The notes: generated by a model from the sequence alone, not told the origin. Positions 50,718 to 59,533 are shown, counted from the stretch's first letter. The stretch is 64,000 nucleotides of DNA from Streptosporangium amethystogenes (GCF_000721075.1 NZ_JOEQ01000001.1:1-64000), one strand, 5' to 3'. Made by a program: numbers and translations.

Positions 50718-51685
50718 CTGCTCCTCCTCAGGCGGGGGTCGATCGCGAGGTAGGCGAGGTCGACGATCGTGCTGGCCGTCACGTAGGCGAGGGCGGAGAT
50801 CAGCACGATCGCCATCACCAGGGGCAGGTCCTTGCTGTTCACCGCGCCGACGGTGACCTGGCCAAGCCCGGGGCGGCCGAACACCGCCTCCACGATGATC
50901 GCGCCGCCGAGCAGGGCGCCGGTGAACCAGCCGGTGAGGGTGACGGCGGGGAGCAGCGCGTGTCGCAGGGCGTGCCCGGCGACGAGCCGCCACTCGGTGA
51001 TGCCGCGCGAGCGCGCGGTCACCGCGAACGGCTCCTCCAGCGCGCGTTCCAGGCCCTCGCGGAGCACCTGGCCGAGCACCCCGGCGATCTGCAGGCCGAG
51101 CGCCAGTCCCGGCAGTACGAGCGAGACGAACCCCCGGTCACCGGAGACGGGGAACCAGCCGAGGGTGAAGGAGAAGACGGCGAGCAGCAGGATGCCGACG
51201 AGGAACGGCGGGACCGAGACGACGGCCAGTTCCGAGAGCCCGACCAGGCCACCGAGCCAGGACCGGCGCCCGGCGGTGGCCAGGGCGAGCACCAGGGCCA
51301 GCAGCACCCCGAAGGTCGCGGCGGTGAGCGCGAGCTGGACCGTCGGCCAGATCTGGGAGGCCAGGATCTCCCCCACACCGCGCTGCAGGACGTAGGAGTG
51401 GCCCAGGTCGCCCTGGAGGAGGCGGAGCAGGTAGTCGCCGTACTGCTGGAGCGGTGAGCGGTCCAGCCCCCACTCGGCGATGATCTGCGCCCGCCGCTCG
51501 GGGGTGTCGAGGCCGTCGCCGATCAGTACGTCGATCGTGTCGCCGGGGGCGAGCATCAGCGCGAGGTAGGCCGCGGTGGCGGCGGCCCAGAGCACGGCGA
51601 CGCCCGCTCCGAGCCGCCTGGCCGCCGGGCCGAGCCACCCGGCGGCGGCCAGCCCCCGCCGCCGGGTGAGTGTGAGGGGACTCAT
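50714..51685 (-). CDS. ABC transporter permease (DppB-like)
   Basis: A 323-aa permease with about six helices. It has the DppB-type first segment ending LMLAPGDTIDVLIGDGLDTP, LGLDRSPLQQYGDYLLRLLQGDLG-like spacing (here WGLDRSPLQQYGDYLLRLLQ), and the EAA loop PFAVTARSRGITEWRLVAGH. It pairs with the DppC-like protein. Start and stop overlap neighbouring genes by four bases. Confidence 0.94.
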   Translation of the reverse strand: MSPLTLTRRRGLAAAGWLGPAARRLGAGVAVLWAAATAAYLALMLAPGDTIDVLIGDGLDTPERRAQIIAEWGLDRSPLQQYGDYLLRLLQGDLGHSYVLQRGVGEILASQIWPTVQLALTAATFGVLLALVLALATAGRRSWLGGLVGLSELAVVSVPPFLVGILLLAVFSFTLGWFPVSGDRGFVSLVLPGLALGLQIAGVLGQVLREGLERALEEPFAVTARSRGITEWRLVAGHALRHALLPAVTLTGWFTGALLGGAIIVEAVFGRPGLGQVTVGAVNSKDLPLVMAIVLISALAYVTASTIVDLAYLAIDPRLRRSR

Positions 51686-53307
51686 GTCCCGATCCGGACG
51701 TCATAGGCACTGTTGGGGGTGCCGGAGACCGGTTCGAAGGTGATGCCGGTGACACCCGCGCCGTAGGCGATCTGGTCGGCGGGCACGTACAGCGGGAGCA
51801 GCAGTGCCTCGTCCGTGACCACGGTCTTCTGCACCTTGGCGTAGAGCTTCTTGCGCTCGGCGAGGTCGGAGGTCGCCGACGCGTCGGTGAGCAGCCTGTC
51901 CAGTTCCGCGCTCTCGAACCTCGTACGGTTGATCGCGGCGCCCTTCGGCAGGATCAGGTTGAGCGCCGCCCCGGCATCGGTGTCGCCCCGCGAGTTCTCG
52001 AAGATCTCGTACTCGTTCTCGTCGGCGGCCTGCTGCGCGGTGCCCTGGTCCACGAGCTTGACCTGGAAGTCGATGCCCGCGCTCTGCTTGACCGCCGCCT
52101 GGACGGCCTGGGCGAGGATGTCACGGCGGTCGCGGACGAACGGCGCGGCGCTGATCGTGCGGACCGTCAGCCGCCTGCCGTCCTTGACCCGGTAGCCCTC
52201 GGGGTCGCGTTCGTTCCAGCCGGCCTCGTCGAGCAGCCTGTTGGCCCGCGCCGGGTCGTTGCCGAAGGTGTTCTCCGGCGAGGGGTCGTAGAACTGCGGG
52301 CTGCCCTGGCCGATGACGCTCCAGGCTCGCTTGGCGGCGCCCTGGTAGACGGAGTCGAGCACGGCGTCCACGTCGACGGCGTCGCGGAACGCCTCGCGGA
52401 CCCGCTTGTCGTCGAACGGGGGGCGGGAGACGTTGAAGTAGTAGGAGAACGCGCTGCCGGAGTTGAGGCTGGTCTCCAGCGTCAGCTCCGGGTCGCCCTT
52501 GATGAGGCCGATCTCGGTGGCGGGCACGCCCTCGATCACCTGTACCTGCCCGGAGGTGAGCGCGCCGACCCGTACCGCCGCCTCGGGCAGGAAGCGGTAG
52601 GTGACCTCGGCCAGGTGTGCCGGCCCCTGGTGGGCGGCGCCGGCGGGCGGCCAGTCGTAGTTCGGGTTGCGCCGGTAGTGGACCTCCTGGCCTGGGGTGA
52701 ACCGGTCGAGGATGAACGGCCCGGTGCCGACCACGTCGACCCCGCCCGCCTTGAGGTCCTTGGCGTTCTTCAGTGACTTCGGGGAGACCTGACCGGCGAG
52801 CGGGGAGGAGAGGAAGTCCAGGAACAGTCCGTCCGGGGCCTTCAGCGTGACCTTCAGGGTGTACGGGGCGCTCACCTCGGCGTGGTCGAAGTTGCGCAGC
52901 TGGATGGCGCTGACCGCGGCGTTGTAGCCGGGCGAGACGAGCTGGTCGAGGTTGGCCTTCACCGAGGCGGCGTCGAACCTCTCGCCGTCGTGGAAGGTCA
53001 CGTCGTCACGGAGCTCGAAGGTGTAGGTCAGACCGTCCTTGGAAACCTGCCAGGAGGTGGCCAGCCACGGCAGGAAATCGCCGTTCCCGCCTCGGGCGAT
53101 CAACGCGTCGAACTGGTTGTGGACCAGCAGGCGCGCCTTGTTCTGGCCCCACTGGTGCGGGTTGAAGGTGATCGGCTGCGTCTCGACGGCCCAGACGAGC
53201 GACCCTCCGTCGCCGCCGGCCGCCACGGTCGGGGCCTCGCTCTCGGCTCCGCACGCCGCCAGCGCCAACACCCCGGCGAGTGTCAGGGCGCCCCATCGCA
53301 ACTTCAC
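51682..53307 (-). CDS. ABC transporter substrate-binding lipoprotein (family 5)
   Basis: A 541-aa solute-binding protein. The GTG at 53307 is chosen because AAGGAG lies six bases upstream and yields a compact lipoprotein signal (MKLRWGALTLAGVLALAACG, lipidated Cys19); an ATG at 53337 overlapping the upstream gene is possible. SBP_bac_5 features include SLVWAVETQPITFNPHQWGQ, LATSWQVSKDGLTYTFELRD, VTFHDGERFDAASVKANLDQ and GTGPFILDRFTPGQEV. It captures the ligand for the importer. SAM-riboswitch control of the operon suggests a sulphur-containing substrate or methionine-related need rather than general peptides. Confidence 0.93.
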   Translation of the reverse strand: MKLRWGALTLAGVLALAACGAESEAPTVAAGGDGGSLVWAVETQPITFNPHQWGQNKARLLVHNQFDALIARGGNGDFLPWLATSWQVSKDGLTYTFELRDDVTFHDGERFDAASVKANLDQLVSPGYNAAVSAIQLRNFDHAEVSAPYTLKVTLKAPDGLFLDFLSSPLAGQVSPKSLKNAKDLKAGGVDVVGTGPFILDRFTPGQEVHYRRNPNYDWPPAGAAHQGPAHLAEVTYRFLPEAAVRVGALTSGQVQVIEGVPATEIGLIKGDPELTLETSLNSGSAFSYYFNVSRPPFDDKRVREAFRDAVDVDAVLDSVYQGAAKRAWSVIGQGSPQFYDPSPENTFGNDPARANRLLDEAGWNERDPEGYRVKDGRRLTVRTISAAPFVRDRRDILAQAVQAAVKQSAGIDFQVKLVDQGTAQQAADENEYEIFENSRGDTDAGAALNLILPKGAAINRTRFESAELDRLLTDASATSDLAERKKLYAKVQKTVVTDEALLLPLYVPADQIAYGAGVTGITFEPVSGTPNSAYDVRIGT

Positions 53308-53333
53308 TGTCTTCTCCTTCGAGACCTGGCGGT

Positions 53334-55091
53334 TCATGCGACGTGCCGTCTTATCTGGGTGCCGACGGCCTCGGACAGGACGATCCGGGCGAGGGCGTCG
53401 GCGTGGCGGAAGAGCGGGGCGTTGAGGCGGGGCCTGGCGAAGCCGCCGGTGGCCTGGCCGCCGACGACCCAAGGGCCGAAGGCGAACCTGCGCGAGTGCG
53501 GGGCGCCGGACCTGTCGACCAGGCGGCGGTCCGCGGCCCGCACGTTCACCAGTCCCGACTTCTCGTCGAGCTCGCCCCGGTCGCGGAGCGCGCCGATGAG
53601 CGGGTCGGTGGCCCGGCTCACGCTGGGCGCGGGCAGCCTGGCCTCCACGAGGGTGGTGGCCGTCACGCCGCCGGGCACGGTGGGGCTCTGCGCCCGCCAG
53701 CGCCCGTCGTGATGGTCGACCTTGAGGTCGGCGCCGAGGAAGGTGACCACCCCCGCCCTGGCCAGGGCGCGCAGCTCCGCAAGACGGGGGCCCGGCGGGC
53801 CGCTGGCGAGGTGGCTGAAGAACCCGTGGAACCACGGGTCGGAGATGCCCAGCTCGGCCAGGGCCCCGTAGACGGAGAGCAGCCCGAGGATCAGGGCGTG
53901 GTCGGCGCTGTGCGCCGGGTCGGCGCGCCGCTCCAGGTCGACCGCGAGGTAGCCGTGCATCCATTTCTGCAACCCCGCCCGGTCGCCGAACCTGATGCCC
54001 TCCAGCGGCCGGTCGAGCCGGTCGAAGTCGAGCCGGTCCAGGTGCCGGGGCACGGCCGTACGGATCAGCTTGCGGATGCCCGGGCTGCGCCACTCCTCCT
54101 CGGCGAACGCCTCCGCGAACGCCGCCCAGTCCAGCCTGGCGCGCTTGGGGTGGGCGGTGATGAGCTCGTGGTAGTACGCGAAGGCGAGCTCCTTGGCGAC
54201 CAGCGGCCACACGTCCCGGCGGAAGTTCCACGGGCCCTCGCCCAGTGCCTCGCGGGTGAGGAAGCGCGGCACCGGCGGGCGTGCGCCCTCGAAGGGGTAG
54301 CCGGTCTTGGAGTGGTACGGCACGCCGCGCCGCGATCCCACATGCAGCAGGGGTTCTCGCCCGCCGGGCAGGTAGACCAGCTCCCCGTCGTACTCGCGCA
54401 CGAAGCGGCCGCCCCGGCCCGAGGTGAGCAGCACCATCAGGTCGACGAAGGCCAGCCCCATCCCCCGCACGATCACCGGCTCGCCGGCGGGGATGCCGTC
54501 CAGGTCGAGGTCGGCCGCGTATCCGGTGGGCAGGTAGCGCAGCCCGCCGCGCGCGGCCAGGTCGGCCAGCGCCCGTTCCTCCCCGTTCGGGGTCACGTCG
54601 CCGTGCCCCTGGGCCAGGATCACCGCGTCGACCTCGATCGTCCGGCCGCCCTCCAGCCGCACCGCCTGGCCGCCGGGGATGTCGGCGAGGTCGACGGCGC
54701 GGTCCGGGTGCACGTGCACCCGGACCCCGCGCGGGGCGGTCGCCACCGCGTGCCTGAAGACGTGGGAGAGGTAGCCGTTGTGTGCCGGGCGGGAGGCGAA
54801 GGCGCCGGGGTCCCCGCCGAGCCACTCGGCCAGCGTGGGGCCTGGACGGATCGGTCCCTCACAGCGCACCGACTCGTCGGTGAAGAGCGTCACGTCGGCG
54901 GCCACGGAGTTCATCCAGAGCAGCTCGGGCTGGTCACGGCGCCAGACGCGGCCGCCGCCCGGCGGGTGGGGGTCGATCACGTGAACGTCGAGTGAGGGCC
55001 AGCCGAGCAGGTCGGCGGCGTTGGCGCAGATGCGTTCCACCAGGCAGGTGCCCGTCGGGCCGGCGCCGACGACGGCGATCGAGGCGCTCAT
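53334..55091 (-). CDS. FAD/NAD(P)-binding protein (PF13454-type)
   Basis: A 585-aa flavoprotein. The N-terminal dinucleotide motif is SIAVVGAGPTGTCLVERICA, followed by VHVIDPHPPGGGRVW. An internal second Rossmann-like part reads GEPVIVRGMGLAFVDLMVLL, and the C-terminus has FGPWVVGGQATGGFARPRLN. The family includes uncharacterised oxidoreductases often tied to amino-acid or sulphur metabolism. The ATG overlaps the stop of a 29-codon ORF (ATGA) and the stop overlaps an alternative start of the binding-protein gene, so it belongs to the riboswitch-led operon. It may oxidise the imported compound. Confidence 0.85.
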   Translation of the reverse strand: MSASIAVVGAGPTGTCLVERICANAADLLGWPSLDVHVIDPHPPGGGRVWRRDQPELLWMNSVAADVTLFTDESVRCEGPIRPGPTLAEWLGGDPGAFASRPAHNGYLSHVFRHAVATAPRGVRVHVHPDRAVDLADIPGGQAVRLEGGRTIEVDAVILAQGHGDVTPNGEERALADLAARGGLRYLPTGYAADLDLDGIPAGEPVIVRGMGLAFVDLMVLLTSGRGGRFVREYDGELVYLPGGREPLLHVGSRRGVPYHSKTGYPFEGARPPVPRFLTREALGEGPWNFRRDVWPLVAKELAFAYYHELITAHPKRARLDWAAFAEAFAEEEWRSPGIRKLIRTAVPRHLDRLDFDRLDRPLEGIRFGDRAGLQKWMHGYLAVDLERRADPAHSADHALILGLLSVYGALAELGISDPWFHGFFSHLASGPPGPRLAELRALARAGVVTFLGADLKVDHHDGRWRAQSPTVPGGVTATTLVEARLPAPSVSRATDPLIGALRDRGELDEKSGLVNVRAADRRLVDRSGAPHSRRFAFGPWVVGGQATGGFARPRLNAPLFRHADALARIVLSEAVGTQIRRHVA

Positions 55092-55177
55092 ACGGCGGCT
55101 CTACGGTGCGGCCGGTAGTGGCCGTGGGTGTCGGGGTCGAGGGGGCTCGCGCAGTTCATTGTGCTGGTCTTCGACAT
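55088..55177 (-). CDS. 29-aa ORF coupled to the FAD protein, downstream of the riboswitch
   Basis: ATG at 55177, with GGGAG seven bases before, reading MSKTSTMNCASPLDPDTHGH then YRPHRRAAV. The stop overlaps the next ATG (ATGA). It is His/Arg-rich with one Cys. It could be a small protein partner, a translational-coupling leader, or a regulatory peptide. The tight coupling and ribosome site support real translation; the function is unknown. Confidence 0.6.
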   Translation of the reverse strand: MSKTSTMNCASPLDPDTHGHYRPHRRAAV

Positions 55178-55205
55178 GTGGCACTCCCGGACATGTCTCG
55201 GTGAC

Positions 55206-55328
55206 CCCGGTGAGGGGGTCCGCGCTTGCGGCACGCCGACCGTGCCGCCAGGTCTCCCCCGGGGGCACCCCGCCGCGGTGCGAGGGTTGCCGGTCAGCCA
55301 GCCGGGGCTTCGCACTGACACTCTTAAC
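55206..55328 (-). promoter_or_regulatory. SAM riboswitch (SAM-IV-like)
   Basis: The minus-strand leader reads GAGTGTCAGTGCGAAG, CCCCGGCTGGCTGACCGGCA, ACCCTCGCACCGCGGCGGGG, TGCCCCCGGGGGAGACCTGG in succession. This matches the conserved SAM-binding core of the actinobacterial SAM-IV (SAM-I clan) riboswitch: the AAGCCCCGGC ... GCCGGCAACCCTC helix, the CCGCGG-GGGGTGCC pseudoknot arm and the GACC closing strand. It begins about where transcription should start. It should reduce expression of the small ORF/FAD protein/ABC importer operon when S-adenosylmethionine is abundant. Confidence 0.85.
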
Positions 55329-55336
55329 CTATTTAG

Positions 55337-55365
55337 AAGGTAGGAAATACATAGATCTCTGTCAA
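55337..55365 (-). promoter_or_regulatory. sigma-A-type promoter of the riboswitch operon
   Basis: The minus strand has TTGACA (55365-55360) and TACCTT (55342-55337) with 17-base spacing, placing the start near 55330, just before the riboswitch core. Confidence 0.8.
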
Positions 55366-55381
55366 GGCTTAATGTTGGGGA

Positions 55382-55918
55382 ATGTCCTATGAGACGGTGA
55401 AAGTGGTCTACCGCAAATACGACGGGTCACTGCACTGGCACCACAGCGGTCTCCTGCTCGGCGAGGACGAGCACGGAGTGTGGACCGGCTGCGCGGCCAA
55501 CTCCGTCAGCCGCAAGGGCCACGGGCCCGAGGTGGCCTCCCCGCACGCCTTCGTGATGCTCTTCCCCCGCGACGCCTGGTGGACCGCCGCCTTCAACTCC
55601 GCCCCGCACAAGCACGAGATCTACTGCGACATCTCCACCGTGCCACGGTGGAGCGACGGCGAGGTCACCATGGTCGACCTGGACCTCGACGTGATCCGGA
55701 CACGCCGGAACCTGGCGAAGGGCCGCACCACCCGGGTCTTCCTGGACGACGAGGACGAGTTCGAGGAGCACAGGGTCAGGTACGCCTACCCGCCCGAGGT
55801 CGTCCGGAGCGCCCGCGCCTCGGCCGCCTGGCTGATGGAGGCCGTCACCGCCCGCACGGCCCCCTTCGACGCCGCCCCGCACTGGCTCACCCTGGTCAGC
55901 CGAGATGCGCCGGAGTGA
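55382..55918 (+). CDS. DUF402 domain protein
   Basis: A 178-aa protein of the DUF402/FomD-like beta-barrel family. It starts YETVKVVYRKYDGSLHWHHS and includes FPRDAWWTAAFN, HKHEIYCDISTVPRWSDGEV, the acidic TMVDLDLDVI and FLDDEDEFEEHRVRYAYPPE. Some members hydrolyse nucleoside diphosphates or nucleotidyl conjugates using the conserved acidic residues and divalent metal, and these residues are present. The ATG is 52 bases from the divergent operon start. The stop directly abuts the convergent hydratase gene. Confidence 0.88.
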   Translation: MSYETVKVVYRKYDGSLHWHHSGLLLGEDEHGVWTGCAANSVSRKGHGPEVASPHAFVMLFPRDAWWTAAFNSAPHKHEIYCDISTVPRWSDGEVTMVDLDLDVIRTRRNLAKGRTTRVFLDDEDEFEEHRVRYAYPPEVVRSARASAAWLMEAVTARTAPFDAAPHWLTLVSRDAPE

Positions 55919-56692
55919 CTACAGCGGCGGGAAGCCGGGGGCGCGGCGCTCGACGAAGCTGGCGACGCCCTCGGCGAAGTCCGGCCGGGTGAAGGAGTCG
56001 ACCATCAGACGCGCCGCGGCCGACTCCGACGCCTCCAGGGTTCGCTGCCAGTCGCCCCAGATCTGCCGCTTGATCACGGCCATCGAGGCCGGAGAGCTGT
56101 ACGTCGCCAGCTCGTGGGCGTAGGCCAGGGTCTCCTCGATCAGCCGCTCTCCCGGCACCGCCCGGTTGGCCAGACCCAGCTCACAGGCCTCGGCACCGGT
56201 GAAGGTGCGCCCGGAGAGCAGCAGGTCCATGGCCCTGGCCTGCCCGGCCAGGCGGGGCAGGATCCACGACAGGCCGTACTCGGCGACCAGGCCGCGCCGG
56301 GCGAAGGCGGTGGTCCACTTGGCCTCGGCGGCGGTGAAGACCAGGTCGCAGACCAGGGCATGGACCATGCCGAGCCCGGCGCAGGCGCCGTTGACCGCGG
56401 CGATGATCGGCTTGCGGATCGTGGTCGGGAAGGTGTTGGGACGCCGGTCGGGCTCCCCCGCGTACGAACCGTCCTGGATGGCGGTGAGCGTCCGGAAGTC
56501 CGCCCCGGCGCAGAAGCCCTTTCCCGCCCCGGTGACCACGATCACCCGGACCTCTGGGTTCTTCTCCGCCTCGGCCAGCCGGTCGAAGTAGCAGCGGCCC
56601 ATCTCGTCGGTCCAGGCGTTGAGCCGGTCCGGCCGGTTGAACGTCAGCGTCAACACGCCCCGCTCGATCGACGGCAGCACCAGGTCGGCCAT
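55919..56692 (-). CDS. enoyl-CoA hydratase/isomerase family protein
   Basis: A 257-aa crotonase. The oxyanion-hole segments are VTGAGKGFCAGADFRTLTAI and NGACAGLGMVHALVCDLVFT. The position of the second catalytic Glu region reads FARRGLVAEYGLSWILPRLA, as in 3-hxdA-type crotonases. It is probably involved in fatty-acid or aromatic CoA degradation. The ATG at 56692 is preceded by GGGAGGGAGAGGCG. It has no co-transcribed partner. Confidence 0.92.
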   Translation of the reverse strand: MADLVLPSIERGVLTLTFNRPDRLNAWTDEMGRCYFDRLAEAEKNPEVRVIVVTGAGKGFCAGADFRTLTAIQDGSYAGEPDRRPNTFPTTIRKPIIAAVNGACAGLGMVHALVCDLVFTAAEAKWTTAFARRGLVAEYGLSWILPRLAGQARAMDLLLSGRTFTGAEACELGLANRAVPGERLIEETLAYAHELATYSSPASMAVIKRQIWGDWQRTLEASESAAARLMVDSFTRPDFAEGVASFVERRAPGFPPL

Positions 56693-56882
56693 CGCCTCTC
56701 CCTCCCGGAAGCCCTCGGGGCGCTCCCGCACAGGAGCCCCCCACCCGGAGAGCTACAGAATATCGTTCTACACCTTTTCCCTCCCCGGTGTCAGCAGGTG
56801 CGAGCGGACCGAGGAGCGGGCGGTCCGCGGGAGCAGGCCGGGATGCGCCCCACCACGCGGCCGTCGGCACGTTACCTCTGAG

Positions 56883-58091
56883 TCAACCTCCCGTCGCAGT
56901 CCGGTGACCGAGCGCCCGCTCCAGGGAGTCGGCGTGGTGGACGAAGTTCGGCGACAGCCGCCTGTCCTCGTAGTAGCGGTGGAAGACCGGCGTGGCCGAG
57001 GCGGACATGGGCGGCACGATCCAGGTCCAGTCCGCGGGGCAGACCCGTCCTGCCCGCTCCTCGCGCTCCAGATGGATCAGGAAGTGCCTGGCCTCGGTGT
57101 GGTGGTCCGTCATCGTCACCCCCGCCCGCTCGAAGGAGTGCAGGACCGCCACGTTCAGCTCCACCAGCGCCCGGTCCCGCCAGAGCGAGCGGTCGGTGCC
57201 GGTGTTCAGGCCCAGACGCCGGGCGATCAACGGCATCAGGTCGTAGCGGTCGGCGTCGGCCAGGTTGCGGGCGCCGATCTCGGTGCCCATGTACCAGCCG
57301 TTGAACGGCGCCGCCCGGTAGCAGACACCGCCGATCTCCAGGCACATGTTCGAGATGGCCGGTACCGCGTGCCAACGCAGCCCCAGTTGCTCGAACCACC
57401 GGTGACGGGGGTGCGAAAGCGCGACCTCCAGCACCGCGTCGCCGGGAATCGTGGACAGCAGCGGCGACCCGTCCCCAACCGAGATCGCCAGCGGGAGGAC
57501 GTCGAAGGGACTTCCGGGGCCGCCGGACCAGCCCAGCTCGCGCAGCATCGCGGTGAAGCCGACGTAGCGGGGATCCCCGACGACCGAACCGTCCGCCATC
57601 GCGTACCCGGCGTACCGAATGAGCTGCTCGTTCCAGATCCGCGGTCCCGGCGCCCCCGGCCGGTCCTGGGGGAACACGGTGATGGTCGGGCGGATCCGGC
57701 GGCCGGGCGCCGCGTCCCGCAGGTGGTTCACACACTCGACGGCGACGCCCTCGGCCGTGGTGACATGCCGCCGGTCGCGCACCCGCAGCGAGCGCCAGTA
57801 CAGCCGCCCGATGCATCTGCCGCTGTTGCGCCAGGCCACCCTGGCACCGAAGACCAGCTCACCGCTGGTGTGCGTGTACGTTCCCGTGTCGGCGATCTCC
57901 TGCCGGATCTCGCGCAGGCGCTCCCGCAGGACCCCCGCACCGGGATTCTCCGCGTAAAACAGCCGCAGGTAGTCCTCGGCCGCCGCCATCACGTCGGCTG
58001 GAGGCACCTCGGGGACCTTGAGGGCCTCGTGGAACGGATCCGGCGCACGCCGCCGGGACCTTCGCCAGGTCAGCACAGAAAAACCACCCAT
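56883..58091 (-). CDS. nos: bacterial nitric oxide synthase oxygenase
   Basis: A 402-aa haem protein that oxidises arginine to NO and citrulline, using H4-folate/biopterin and borrowed reductases. The haem-thiolate motif is ARVAWRNSGRCIGRLYWRSL (Cys93) and the substrate Glu is in NGWYMGTEIGARN (Glu271). Also present are ISNMCLEIGGVCYRAAPF and PADWTWIVPPMSAS. No reductase domain is fused, as in other bacterial NOS. The chain is about 40 residues longer than Bacillus NOS, mostly at the N-terminus, so a later start is possible. There is no nitrating P450 neighbour, so the purpose of the NO is not shown by context. Confidence 0.96.
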   Translation of the reverse strand: MGGFSVLTWRRSRRRAPDPFHEALKVPEVPPADVMAAAEDYLRLFYAENPGAGVLRERLREIRQEIADTGTYTHTSGELVFGARVAWRNSGRCIGRLYWRSLRVRDRRHVTTAEGVAVECVNHLRDAAPGRRIRPTITVFPQDRPGAPGPRIWNEQLIRYAGYAMADGSVVGDPRYVGFTAMLRELGWSGGPGSPFDVLPLAISVGDGSPLLSTIPGDAVLEVALSHPRHRWFEQLGLRWHAVPAISNMCLEIGGVCYRAAPFNGWYMGTEIGARNLADADRYDLMPLIARRLGLNTGTDRSLWRDRALVELNVAVLHSFERAGVTMTDHHTEARHFLIHLEREERAGRVCPADWTWIVPPMSASATPVFHRYYEDRRLSPNFVHHADSLERALGHRTATGG

Positions 58092-58315
58092 TGTGGCTCA
58101 CGAGCACGACTGCCGTTCCGGGCGGCGTGGTGCCCTGAACGCGGCGGCCCTTCCCCGCTGCGATCACTGTTGGTCCGCGGCGACCACGCACCGGCTCACT
58201 CGTCACGATCGCGGCGACACCGGGCATGGCCTCACTCATTTTCTGTGATTCACCGTGGTTTGTCCGCTGAATCGGGGCATGAGCAGGCCGCCAAACCGGG
58301 GCATGAGATGCCAAA

Positions 58316-58342
58316 AGCCCCGGAAGCTGGGCTTCCGGGGCT
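58316..58342 (-). terminator. terminator of tRNA-Asn
   Basis: Perfect 12-bp stem AGCCCCGGAAGC / GCTTCCGGGGCT with a 3-base loop, followed on the minus strand by TTTTGG. It starts 11 bases after the tRNA. Confidence 0.88.
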
Positions 58343-58352
58343 CTGACGCTGG

Positions 58353-58425
58353 CTCCCGCGATAGGACTCGAACCTATAACCTGCCGGTTAACAGCCGGCT
58401 GCTCTGCCGATTGAGCTACACGGGA
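58353..58425 (-). tRNA. tRNA-Asn (GTT)
   Basis: A 73-nt cloverleaf: acceptor TCCCGTG/CGCGGGA, D-arm GCTC/GAGC, anticodon loop CTGTTAA, T-arm ATAGG-TTCGAGT-CCTAT, discriminator G, no encoded CCA. Confidence 0.95.
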
Positions 58426-58597
58426 TTGCGCTTTGCGCTGGTCGGATCGGGTGTTCCCGTTCCTTGCGGCGCAGGAATAGATTAGCGCACTCCATGGGTG
58501 TGTGTCGCATCGATAGTCCGGGGTAGGTGCGAGACGAATGGCTATCCGCAGGTGATCACAGGACAGGGACCGGCGGAACATGCTTGTGGAGGTGGAC

Positions 58598-58906
58598 ATG
58601 CGTTATCGGTTGATGTTCGGGATCGGCTTCGCGGCCGGCTACATCCTGGGGAGCCGCGCCGGGCGGGAACGTTACGAGCAGATCAAGAGGATGACCCAGC
58701 GGGTCATCGACAACCCCACCGTGCAGGAGACAGCCGGCCTGATGGGTGCCAAGGTCTCCAAGGCCACCGGCGTGGCGAGGATCAAGGTGAGCGACGCGGC
58801 CAGGAACCGGCTGCCCTTCCTGCAGGCGGCGAACGGCTGGCACGACGAGCACGACGACACGGGCACCGGCTGGCCGGAGAGACAGCGGACCGACACGCCT
58901 CACTGA
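58598..58906 (+). CDS. small YtxH-like membrane-associated protein
   Basis: A 102-aa protein from the ATG at 58598, behind GGAGGTGGAC. The N-terminus MRYRLMFGIGFAAGYILGSR forms a Gly-zipper membrane segment, followed by AGRERYEQIKRMTQRVIDNP, as in actinobacterial YtxH-like proteins. The C-terminus is polar. Function unknown; members are stress-linked in other bacteria. A tetraloop terminator follows. Confidence 0.8.
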   Translation: MRYRLMFGIGFAAGYILGSRAGRERYEQIKRMTQRVIDNPTVQETAGLMGAKVSKATGVARIKVSDAARNRLPFLQAANGWHDEHDDTGTGWPERQRTDTPH

Positions 58907-58945
58907 TCTTGCCGGTGCCGCCCTGTCGGCACCGGAGGACCCCGT

Positions 58946-58969
58946 GAAAGGCCCCTTCGGGGGCCTTTC
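58946..58969. terminator. terminator between convergent genes
   Basis: GAAAGGCCCC-TTCG-GGGGCCTTTC, a perfect 10-bp stem with a UUCG tetraloop, 39 bases after the YtxH-like gene. Confidence 0.88.
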
Positions 58970-58996
58970 GCGTGTCCCGGCCCCCTCAGCCCCGGC

Positions 58997-59458
58997 TCAG
59001 ACGCCGAAGCTCCTGCGGGTCTCCTCAAGCGCCTGCTCCGCGAGAGCGCGCAGCCCGGCGTCGTCCGGGTCAAGACCCGCGTCGAAGACGAACTCCCAGA
59101 CCAACCGGTCGGCGTCGGCCCTCCTCGCCACCAGCCGCACTCCCCCTCGCGCGTCCAGCGGGACGTAGTGGTTGACCACGATCGAGGCGGTCACCCGCTC
59201 CCGTACGGCCTCGGGGATCCTGCCGGGCTCGGGCAGTAGTGCCCGGTACGACCGCCCGTCGGTGGTGACGACGGTCAGTCCCTCCTCGTCCCAGGCGCCA
59301 CGGTCCACACAGAACCAGGGCAGGCGCTCGCCGCCCAGGTAAAGTGCCCTGTCCGCGGCGATCACGTAACCGCCCGGGCCCTCGGCATAGGTGAGCACCC
59401 GGTCACCGGGATCGACGGCCCCGCGGATCTCGGCGGGCAGGCGACGGAAGAGCTTCAT
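58997..59458 (-). CDS. conserved actinobacterial hypothetical protein
   Basis: A 153-aa soluble protein of mixed alpha/beta pattern, starting MKLFRRLPAEIRGAVDPGDR and containing LTYAEGPGGYVIAADRALYL and ASIVVNHYVPLDARGGVRLV. It resembles PH-like-fold proteins common next to core genes in actinomycetes, but I cannot name a family. It follows the GH63 gene by 75 bases on the same strand. Confidence 0.72.
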   Translation of the reverse strand: MKLFRRLPAEIRGAVDPGDRVLTYAEGPGGYVIAADRALYLGGERLPWFCVDRGAWDEEGLTVVTTDGRSYRALLPEPGRIPEAVRERVTASIVVNHYVPLDARGGVRLVARRADADRLVWEFVFDAGLDPDDAGLRALAEQALEETRRSFGV

Positions 59459-59533
59459 CTGAAATCCTCACGGCGTGGACAGGCGCGGCGCGGCAGCGCA
59501 TGGTTCGGTGTCGTGTCCGGCGATGGCCGCACC

